From the NCBI GenBank assembly GCA_034435035.1, contig DAOTXW010000057.1, positions 1 through 36,884 of the forward strand: DNA of 36,884 nt, written 5' to 3'. Positions 16,468 to 22,760 of the stretch are shown one piece after another. How positions within the stretch are numbered: position 1 is the first letter of the stretch; each line of letters opens with the position of its first letter. The notes beneath the pieces are model-generated. The model worked only from the letters and a program-made list of their open reading frames with translations. It was not told the origin of the DNA and searched no databases. The translations under genes were made by a program, and so were the position numbers. This DNA comes from JAHEME01 sp034435035 (lineage in GTDB: Bacteria; Chloroflexota; Anaerolineae; Aggregatilineales; UBA3940).

Positions 16468-17946
16468 ATGAAGCAGCGAATCACAATTGACCCGATCACC
16501 CGTCTCGAAGGCCATGGCAAGATCGAAATCTTCCTAGATGAAGCCGGTGACGTCGCCAATGCCTACTTCCAGATCCCGGAGTTGCGTGGTTTTGAGGTAT
16601 TCTGCCTGGGACGTCCTGCAGAAGAAATGCCTCGCCTGACCAATCGCATCTGTGGGGTCTGCCCGGAAGCTCACCACATGGCGGCTTCTAAAGCGCTTGA
16701 TATGCTGTTTCATGTAGACCCGCCGCTGGCCGCCAAGCTGCTGCGGGAGCTTTTCTATATGGCATTCTACTGCACAGACCATACCACGCATTTCTATGCC
16801 CTGGGCGGGCCAGATTTTGTGGTAGGCCCTGATGCCCCGGCCGCTGAACGGAACATCCTTGGCGTCATTGCCAAAGTGGGCACTGAGGCCGGGCTTAAGG
16901 TCATCAACACACGCAAGACCAATCACGAGGTCATCAAGATCATTGGTGGGCGTGCAATCCACCCGGTGGCGGGTTTGCCGGGCGGGATGAGCAAGGCCAT
17001 CAATGAAGAGGAACGTCAGTATATCGAGCAGGTGGCGCGGGCTAACATCGAATTTGCGCTCTGGTCGCTGGAGCTTTTCGATCAGATAGTTCTGCAGAAC
17101 AGCGCCTATGTGGATCTGATCGTGGGGGGAGCTTATACCCAGCAGATCTACTACATGGGCATGGTGGACGAAAACAACCACGTGAATTTCTATGATGGCA
17201 AGGTGCGGGTGGTGGACCCCGACGGCAAGGAATTCGTCAAGTATGCTCCAGCAGACTACACTCAGCATATCGCCGAGCACGTGGAACCCTATAGCTACTT
17301 GAAGTACCCGTACCTCAAGAAGGTTGGCTGGAAGGGTTTCGTAGATGGCAGGGACTCAGGCATGTATGCCTGTACACCTATGAGCCGTCTGAATGCCGCT
17401 GATGGTATGGCCACCAAGCGGGCGCAGGAAGCCTATGAGAAGCTGTTTACCACCCTGGGGGGCAAACCAGTTCATCATACGCTGGCGATCCACTGGGCGC
17501 GTCTGGTAGAACTGCTCTATGCTGCTGAGCGCATGCTGGAGCTGGCTACCCATCCCGAAATAACTAACCCTGTAGTGCGGGTGATCCCGACTGAGAAGCC
17601 GACATGGGGCGTCGGCACAGTCGAGGCGCCTCGCGGCACTCTGACGCACCACTACGAAACCGACGAGCGGGGCCTTCTGACCCGAGTCAATCTGATCGTT
17701 GGCACGACCAACAACAACGCTCCTATCACTCTGAGCGTCAAGAAGGCTGCCACCTCGCTCATCCAGAAGGGGCAGGTGAATGATGGGATTCTGAACATGG
17801 TAGAGATGGCGTTCCGGAGCTATGACCCATGTTTTAGTTGTGCAACCCACTCACTGCCCGGCCAGATGCCTCTGGAGGTCATAATAAGAGATGCTGATGG
17901 CCATATCGTGGATCAACGCTCTCAGTTCATAAAGCCCGCCAAATAG
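16468..17946 (+). CDS. mvhA: NiFe hydrogenase large (catalytic) subunit, group 3c (MvhA-like)
   Basis: This 492-residue catalytic subunit binds the Ni-Fe(CN)2CO centre. The L1 motif RICGVCPEAHH (Cys62, Cys65) and L2 motif DPCFSCATH (Cys455, Cys458, His461) give all four metal-binding cysteines. Thirty-one residues follow His461, a C-terminal extension that a maturation endopeptidase would remove; a protease gene lies directly downstream. The ATG at 16468 has TAGGAG seven bases upstream and is preferred over a TTG at 16462. Absence of a Sec/Tat partner, together with the adjacent hdrABC and mvhD, supports a cytosolic H2-oxidising, ferredoxin-coupled role. Direction in vivo is inferred. Confidence 0.95.
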   Translation: MKQRITIDPITRLEGHGKIEIFLDEAGDVANAYFQIPELRGFEVFCLGRPAEEMPRLTNRICGVCPEAHHMAASKALDMLFHVDPPLAAKLLRELFYMAFYCTDHTTHFYALGGPDFVVGPDAPAAERNILGVIAKVGTEAGLKVINTRKTNHEVIKIIGGRAIHPVAGLPGGMSKAINEEERQYIEQVARANIEFALWSLELFDQIVLQNSAYVDLIVGGAYTQQIYYMGMVDENNHVNFYDGKVRVVDPDGKEFVKYAPADYTQHIAEHVEPYSYLKYPYLKKVGWKGFVDGRDSGMYACTPMSRLNAADGMATKRAQEAYEKLFTTLGGKPVHHTLAIHWARLVELLYAAERMLELATHPEITNPVVRVIPTEKPTWGVGTVEAPRGTLTHHYETDERGLLTRVNLIVGTTNNNAPITLSVKKAATSLIQKGQVNDGILNMVEMAFRSYDPCFSCATHSLPGQMPLEVIIRDADGHIVDQRSQFIKPAK

Positions 17947-17961
17947 AATGCTATATGAGTA

Positions 17962-17989
17962 GCGGGGCGCAGGGCATCTTGCGCCCCGC
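17962..17989 (+). terminator. GC-rich stem-loop between mvhA and the maturation protease gene
   Basis: A perfect 10-bp stem (GCGGGGCGCA at 17962-17971 with TGCGCCCCGC at 17980-17989) with an 8-base loop starts 16 bases after the mvhA stop. No T-tract follows. It may be a partial terminator, an RNA-processing or mRNA-stabilising hairpin that sets the level of the protease below the structural subunits. Confidence 0.5.
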
Positions 17990-18009
17990 CGGGTTTAACT
18001 GCAAGCCAT

Positions 18010-18522
18010 ATGAAGACCCTGGTGATCGGTCTGGGCAATCCTGTTCTGCGGGACGATGGGGCCGGAATTTATGCCGCCCGGCTGGTCAGCGCCGCGCTCC
18101 CTTCCAACTCGTCGGTGGAGGTCATCGAGGCCTCGGTCGGGGGCATCGCGCTGATGGAGAATATGGTTGGCTACGAGAGTGTGATCCTGATCGACTCCCT
18201 GTGGGCGGACGAGTCGCAGGCGGGCCAGGTTCTGACCTTTGATGCTGGATATCTGCCTCAGACTCTGAATACTGCCAGCACTCATGATGCCGATCTGCCA
18301 ACGGCGCTGGCCGTGGGGCGTCTGCTCGGCGCCTCGTTACCCCGGGACGAGTACATTCAGATTGTGGCGATCACTGCCCACGATGTACTGGACTTTGGCG
18401 AGATGCCCAGTGCCCGTGTGGCTGCCGCCATTCCGGAGGCAGCGGCCCGCGTTCTTGCCCTGCTGGGTATCGCTGAGACCAGGCTGGATCGATCCGAAAC
18501 GCAAGCGATCTGGAGGCTGTGA
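18010..18522 (+). CDS. NiFe hydrogenase maturation endopeptidase (HyaD/HycI/FrcD family)
   Basis: This 170-residue protease is expected to cut the C-terminal extension from the large subunit after nickel insertion. The N-terminus has LVIGLGNPVLRDDGAGIYAA, the family G-N-P-x3-D-D-G-x-G motif with the Ni-sensing Asp. EASVGGIALME, VILIDS and the later AITAHDV with a conserved His also fit M52/A31-type peptidases. The ATG at 18010 lacks a good Shine-Dalgarno sequence, so low translation or coupling is possible. It lies directly downstream of mvhA, its probable substrate, and overlaps the next gene by one base (TGATG). Confidence 0.9.
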   Translation: MKTLVIGLGNPVLRDDGAGIYAARLVSAALPSNSSVEVIEASVGGIALMENMVGYESVILIDSLWADESQAGQVLTFDAGYLPQTLNTASTHDADLPTALAVGRLLGASLPRDEYIQIVAITAHDVLDFGEMPSARVAAAIPEAAARVLALLGIAETRLDRSETQAIWRL

Positions 18523-18980
18523 TGATCTCTCCTGAACTGCTGCGGAGGTTCCCCCTTTTCGCGGGGCTTCCGCCGTCAGCTTTCAAAGACATCGCCATGT
18601 TTGGTAGCGAAATATCAGTGCGTGCGGGCGACTGGGTGTTTGTTGAGGGCGACCCGGCCGACTCGCTTTGCCTGCTGCTGAGTGGACAGGTGGATCTCAA
18701 GATCAATCTGGGCGAGACAGGCGACCGACACGCCGATCTTTCGCGCCTGGTGGATGGCGATCTGGTTGGCTGGTCGGCGCTGGTTGATCCTTATATCTAT
18801 ACTGTCGGGGCGCTGGCAAACACGGATGCCAGGCTTGCCCGCCTGGATGCGCAGAAACTGCGTGGCTATCTTGATGACAACCCCGCGATCGGGTATATGG
18901 TCATGCGTCAGCTTGCTCAGGAAATCGGCCGCCGACTGACCAATCTGCGCGTGCAGTTTGTAAGCCTGACCGGGGCCTGA
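18522..18980 (+). CDS. Stand-alone CNB-fold protein without a DNA-binding domain
   Basis: This 152-residue protein consists almost entirely of one cyclic-nucleotide-binding-type beta-roll (about 10-125), ending in a helix (MVMRQLAQEIGRRLTNLRVQF). The ATG at 18522 overlaps the protease stop (TGATG), with GGAGG five bases upstream. The segment equivalent to the phosphate-binding cassette reads GDLVGWSALVDPYIYTVGA. It lacks the Gly-Glu pair and the Arg that hold the cyclic phosphate, so canonical cAMP/cGMP binding is unlikely. There is no helix-turn-helix, unlike CRP/FNR. As the last gene of the hydrogenase operon it may be a small regulatory or assembly partner of Hdr-Mvh; this is inference. 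Confidence 0.85.
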   Translation: MISPELLRRFPLFAGLPPSAFKDIAMFGSEISVRAGDWVFVEGDPADSLCLLLSGQVDLKINLGETGDRHADLSRLVDGDLVGWSALVDPYIYTVGALANTDARLARLDAQKLRGYLDDNPAIGYMVMRQLAQEIGRRLTNLRVQFVSLTGA

Positions 18981-18986
18981 CCGCGG

Positions 18987-19035
18987 AAGCCCCGGCTTTT
19001 CTGAATCCGCGTGGCCCGTGACGATCCGGGCCACG
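18987..19035. terminator. Bidirectional terminator region between the convergent hydrogenase and hyp operons
   Basis: A perfect 9-bp stem (CGTGGCCCG at 19010-19018 with CGGGCCACG at 19027-19035, 8-base loop) lies between two converging operons. A weaker AAGCC/GGCTT hairpin followed by TT (18987-19000) precedes it. Confidence 0.6.
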
Positions 19036-19059
19036 TGTGTTATCAACAGGGGCTACCGA

Positions 19060-20136
19060 TCAACAGATTCTGGGGAGCAGTTCGCCCGGTGGCATATCGA
19101 CCACCCGCGAGCCGCCAATAGTTGTTCGCGCCACCACCAGGCCGGGATGCTCAGCAACAACTCGTCCGATCCGCGCGGCGGAGCGACCCAATGCATGAGT
19201 GTGCATGGCTGCCAGAATGATTTCGGCGTCTGCCTCCGGCACAATCGCCACCAGCTTACCCTCGTTGGCCACATAGAGGGGATCAAGCCCCAATATTTCG
19301 CAGGCTGCCTGTACAGGCTTGCTCACAGGAACGCTGGATTCCTCTAATTCAATTCCTACCTGCGAGGCAGCCGCCAGCTCGTTGAGCACAGCCGCCAGAC
19401 CGCCACGTGTTGCGTCTCGCAGGCAGTGTACACGAGGCGAAGCTGCCAGCAGAGTTTCGACCAGCCCGTTTAGCGGCGCGGTATCGCTGGTGATTTCGGT
19501 CTCGAAAGAGAGCCCCTCGCGGACTGACATGATCGCCATGCCGTGGTCACCGAGCGTGCCGCTGATCAGCACCACATCACCTGGCACAGCATTGGAGGGG
19601 GAAATGCGGCGCCCTGCCGGGACGATGCCAATCCCGGTGGTGTTGATATAAAGCCCGTCGCCATGCCCACGGTTTACCACCTTGGTATCGCCTGCCACGA
19701 TCTGCACGCCGGCAGCCTGGCAGGCGCCTGTCATGGTCTGAGCAATCTCGCCCAGTGTGCTGAGTGGGAGCCCCTCTTCAAGGATGAATCCTGCGCTCAG
19801 GTAAAGTGGCTGGGCGCCGCTCATTGCCAGATCATTGACGGTGCCATTGATGGCCAGGTCGCCGATATTCCCGCCGGGGAAGAACAGAGGGCTGACCACG
19901 TAAGTGTCTGTGCTGATTGCCAGCTTGGCGCCAGATGGATCTGCCAGGGCAGTGAGTGTGGTTGAGTCGCCCATCTGGGCAAGCAGTTCGTTGCCAAACA
20001 GGGGCGCAAAGAGATGTTGGATCAGATCGGCCATCATGCGGCCGCCGCTGCCATGTCCCATCACAATCGTGGGGTAGCTGCGCAGCGGAATCGGGCATGT
20101 CCAGCCCGCAAAGCGCGCGGGGGTTGCGTTAGTCAT
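19060..20136 (-). CDS. hypE: Hydrogenase maturation protein HypE (carbamoyl dehydratase)
   Basis: HypE works with HypF to make the cyanide ligands of the NiFe site by ATP-dependent dehydration of a C-terminal thiocarboxamide. The protein has 358 residues from the ATG at 20136, which overlaps the hypD stop (ATGA). An upstream in-frame ATG at 20316 lies inside hypD and is rejected. Visible features are IVMGHGSGGRMMADLI, MGDSTTL, STDTYVVSPLFFPGGNIG, INGTVNDLAMSGA, and the C-terminus GELLPRIC with the essential terminal Cys. It is the last gene of hypACBDE. Confidence 0.96.
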   Translation of the reverse strand: MTNATPARFAGWTCPIPLRSYPTIVMGHGSGGRMMADLIQHLFAPLFGNELLAQMGDSTTLTALADPSGAKLAISTDTYVVSPLFFPGGNIGDLAINGTVNDLAMSGAQPLYLSAGFILEEGLPLSTLGEIAQTMTGACQAAGVQIVAGDTKVVNRGHGDGLYINTTGIGIVPAGRRISPSNAVPGDVVLISGTLGDHGMAIMSVREGLSFETEITSDTAPLNGLVETLLAASPRVHCLRDATRGGLAAVLNELAAASQVGIELEESSVPVSKPVQAACEILGLDPLYVANEGKLVAIVPEADAEIILAAMHTHALGRSAARIGRVVAEHPGLVVARTTIGGSRVVDMPPGELLPRIC

Positions 20137-21254
20137 GGCTCTCTGCCGCTCAGTGGCAGCGTATCGGCATACCGCCCGTAGTGGTAATAGGCTGCGCAGG
20201 CGCCCTCCGACGAAACCATAGTTGCACCCAGTGGCGTTTGGGGGGTGCACTCCCGGCCAAAAGCCGGGCAGCTGGTTGGCTTCTTGGCCCCCTGCAGAAC
20301 TTGCCCGCTGATGCACAGGCTGGATTCATGTGGCGAGATGGCCTGCACTTCCGGGAACCGGCGCTCGGCATCATACAGGGCAAATTCCTCACGCAGCCGG
20401 TAGCCGCTCATGGGAATCACACCGATCCCGCGCCAGGCCCGGTCAACCGGTTCAAATACCTTCTGAAGGATTGCCTGTGCAGGTCGATTCCCTTCCAGGG
20501 TTACCGATCGTTCATAGGCGTTCTCGGCTTCGGCCCTGCCCTCTTCCAGTTGAGAGATGCATTTGAGGATGCCGCGAGCGATGTCTACCGGCTCGAACCC
20601 TGTTACCACAATAGGCACGTGGTAGGCCGCAGCCAGAGCAGGATACTCCCAGTAACCCATTACAGCGCAGACATGCCCGGCTGCCAGAAAGCCATCAACG
20701 TGCACGTCGTCAGATTCCATCAGACTGCGGATAGCTGGCGGGACGGTGACATGGGAAACCAGCATAGCATAATTGTCGATACGTTGCAGACTGGCCTGCA
20801 CAACGGACATTGCATTGGCCGGAGCAGTCGTCTCAAATCCGATGGCGAAGAAAACCACGGTGCGGTCCGGATTGGCGCGGGCGATCTTCAACGCGTCAAG
20901 CGGTGAGTAGACCAGACGCACATCACCGCCTGCAGCCTTGACGCTGAACAGGTCGCGCGTCGATCCGGGCACACGCAGCATATCACCATATGACGTAAAG
21001 ATCACATCCGGCCGTGAGGCCAGCGCGATAGCCTTGTCGATCATTTCGAGCGGCGTCACGCACACCGGACAGCCCGGGCCGTGGATCAGTTGGATTTCTT
21101 GGGGCAGCAAGCGATTGAGCCCACTCTTGAGGATTGCATGCGTCTGCCCCCCGCACACCTCCATCAGTTTCCATGGGCGGGTGACTTTCTGCGCGATCTC
21201 ATCAAGAAGAGCCCTTGTCAGCGCTGCATCGCGGTATTCATCAAGGTGCTTCAT
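20133..21254 (-). CDS. hypD: Hydrogenase maturation protein HypD
   Basis: HypD is the iron-sulfur scaffold that, with HypC, assembles Fe(CN)2CO. It has 373 residues, the usual length. The redox and iron-binding motifs CGGQTH and GPGCPVCVTP are intact. The C-terminal cluster ligands lie in CISGQVLQG, TSCPAFGREC and SSEGACAAYY. The start at 21254 is 11 bases after the hypB stop, with GAG about eight bases upstream. The stop overlaps hypE. Confidence 0.96.
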   Translation of the reverse strand: MKHLDEYRDAALTRALLDEIAQKVTRPWKLMEVCGGQTHAILKSGLNRLLPQEIQLIHGPGCPVCVTPLEMIDKAIALASRPDVIFTSYGDMLRVPGSTRDLFSVKAAGGDVRLVYSPLDALKIARANPDRTVVFFAIGFETTAPANAMSVVQASLQRIDNYAMLVSHVTVPPAIRSLMESDDVHVDGFLAAGHVCAVMGYWEYPALAAAYHVPIVVTGFEPVDIARGILKCISQLEEGRAEAENAYERSVTLEGNRPAQAILQKVFEPVDRAWRGIGVIPMSGYRLREEFALYDAERRFPEVQAISPHESSLCISGQVLQGAKKPTSCPAFGRECTPQTPLGATMVSSEGACAAYYHYGRYADTLPLSGREP

Positions 21255-21265
21255 GTTGATCTCGG

Positions 21266-21934
21266 TTACCCGGCTGCGCGATGCGCCTCAACCTGGCAGG
21301 CCAGCCAGTTAGACCAAATGTCCATGCCCTCCCCCGATCGGCATGAAACGGGGAAGGTCTGCAGCCCCGGATTCAGGATTTCCACGCCCTGGCGGAAGTA
21401 GTCCATCCTGAAATCGATATAGGGCAGCAAATCGATCTTGTTGATGACCAGGGCGTGCACGCCGCGGTACATGCCTGGATACTTATAAGGCTTGTCATCC
21501 CCTTCAGGGATGCTGGCAATCAGGACATTAAGATGAGTCCCCAGTTGGAAGTTGGCTGGGCATATCAGGTTGCCCACATTTTCCACCAGCAGTAGATCGA
21601 TCTCATTGAGAGGTAGCTTAGAAACCGCGTCTCGCAGCATCGCTGAGTCAAGATGACAGCCGCCCCCGGTATTGATCTGGACTGCCGGAATACCCGCTGC
21701 CAGTGCCCGATCGGTATCGATGCTGGAAGCCAGATCGCCCTCCACAACGCCTAGACGTAAGGTGTCTTTTAGCAGCCGGAATGTTGAGAGGATGACACTG
21801 GTCTTGCCTGCCCCGGGTGATGCCATGATGTTGATAGCAAACACGCCAGCAGCATCCAGGTAGGCGCGGTTCTGCGCAGCCAGCTCATCGTTGGCGGCCA
21901 GGATTTGCTCCACAACGGCCACGCGTGTCTTCAT
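21266..21934 (-). CDS. hypB: Hydrogenase nickel incorporation GTPase HypB
   Basis: This 222-residue SIMIBI-class GTPase, with HypA, delivers nickel to the hydrogenase large subunit. The P-loop is IMASPGAGKTS. GDLASSIDTDRALAAG, the metal-binding GGGCHLD, ENVGNLICPA, NKIDLLPY and VSCRSGEG (G5) follow. The N-terminus lacks both the high-affinity CxxCGC nickel site and any His-rich nickel-storage stretch seen in some bacteria, so this is a minimal HypB. The start overlaps the hypC stop (ATGA). Confidence 0.96.
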   Translation of the reverse strand: MKTRVAVVEQILAANDELAAQNRAYLDAAGVFAINIMASPGAGKTSVILSTFRLLKDTLRLGVVEGDLASSIDTDRALAAGIPAVQINTGGGCHLDSAMLRDAVSKLPLNEIDLLLVENVGNLICPANFQLGTHLNVLIASIPEGDDKPYKYPGMYRGVHALVINKIDLLPYIDFRMDYFRQGVEILNPGLQTFPVSCRSGEGMDIWSNWLACQVEAHRAAG

Positions 21935-22188
21935 TCGTCACCCGTCGCATCAAGCTCATGGGCCAGCATTTCCATCTCTGTCAGAATCTCAAAAGTGCGC
22001 TGTGCTTCCTGTTCATCAATCACGGTGATAGCGAAACCCACGTGGATGATGGTGTAATCGCCCACCTGTATCTCCGGGACGTATTCCAGGCAACACTCTT
22101 TGATCACCCCGCCGAAGTCGACGCGACCCATCCTCAGGCCCTCGACTTCATAGATGTCGATCACTTTGCCGGGGATGCCCAGGCACAT
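21931..22188 (-). CDS. hypC: Hydrogenase maturation chaperone HypC
   Basis: This 85-residue HypC/HupF chaperone shuttles the Fe(CN)2CO group from HypD to the large subunit. The start is fixed by the invariant MCLGIPGKV, in which Cys2 is the metal-contacting residue after Met removal. AAGGGGTGA lies just upstream of the ATG at 22188. VDFGGV, CLEYVPEIQVGDYTIIHVGF and the acidic tail are typical. Only one HypC is present, consistent with a single hydrogenase. It overlaps hypB by four bases and lies 108 bases after hypA. Confidence 0.95.
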   Translation of the reverse strand: MCLGIPGKVIDIYEVEGLRMGRVDFGGVIKECCLEYVPEIQVGDYTIIHVGFAITVIDEQEAQRTFEILTEMEMLAHELDATGDE

Positions 22189-22223
22189 ATTGTCACCCCT
22201 TATCAGATCACACCGCTGTCTGC

Positions 22224-22239
22224 TTGAGTGTAGGCTCAA
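22224..22239. promoter_or_regulatory. TTGAG-N6-CTCAA dyad upstream of hypC
   Basis: A 5-6-5 inverted repeat (TTGAG, TGTAGG, CTCAA) lies in the 108-base hypA-hypC gap, about 36 bases before the hypC start. The geometry matches CRP-type sites, but the half-site differs. It may be an internal operator or a weak hairpin. Confidence 0.25.
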
Positions 22240-22296
22240 CCCTCTCGGGGTAGTAGTGTCGAATGTCATAATAGCGACCGAGTTTCTACACAACGG

Positions 22297-22641
22297 CTAT
22301 GTATCGATCTCGATCGCCTCCAGGCGGAACTCATCTCCCTGCTCGATCATGACCTGCCTGCTGCCGCACTGCGGGCAGGCCATATCCTCACCCGCCGGTT
22401 GGTAGCTGTAGCCACAGATCTGGCATCTCATCCGAACAGAGAGCCGCTCAAAGTGCAGTCGCGCGCCCTGCGCGGTTGTCCCCTGGCTGATCATATCCCA
22501 ATGGAATTGCAGCGAGTCATCGACGACTGAAGCGAGGGAACCAATGACAAGGTAGATGTCAGTGATGCGCCGGGCTCCGGCCGCCTCCGCATGCTGCATG
22601 GCGATGCTGAGAATATTCTGGGCTATTGCGAGCTCATGCAC
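22297..22641 (-). CDS. hypA: Hydrogenase nickel metallochaperone HypA
   Basis: This 114-residue nickel chaperone starts at a GTG (22641), fixed by the HypA N-terminus (M)HELAIAQNIL, where the His after the start Met binds nickel. AAAGGA lies about seven bases upstream. The structural zinc site is formed by CQICGYSY and CPQCGS. It is the first gene of the hypACBDE operon, divergent from hypF, with a recognisable promoter at 22673-22701. Confidence 0.95.
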   Translation of the reverse strand: MHELAIAQNILSIAMQHAEAAGARRITDIYLVIGSLASVVDDSLQFHWDMISQGTTAQGARLHFERLSVRMRCQICGYSYQPAGEDMACPQCGSRQVMIEQGDEFRLEAIEIDT

Positions 22642-22672
22642 ACGATAATCCTTTGCTTGCTTACGGCCCGAT

Positions 22673-22701
22673 ATGCTATCTGTGTGCAAGCGAGGCGTCA
22701 A
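22673..22701 (-). promoter_or_regulatory. Promoter of the hypACBDE operon
   Basis: On the minus strand TTGACG (22701-22696), a 17-base spacer and TAGCAT (22678-22673) precede hypA, predicting a leader of about 25 bases. A TATACT at 22710-22715 on the plus strand could be the -10 of hypF, but it has no good -35. Confidence 0.5.
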
Positions 22702-22760
22702 TAATCGGCTATACTCTGCCAGCAGCGCAGGAGATATGCGGTCCCCTGTCAAAGTCATCG

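Noticed and set aside
19060..20316. Longer HypE frame starting at 20316
   Set aside because: The extra 60 residues lie inside hypD and look nothing like HypE. The ATG at 20136 overlaps the hypD stop (ATGA) and gives the normal length.
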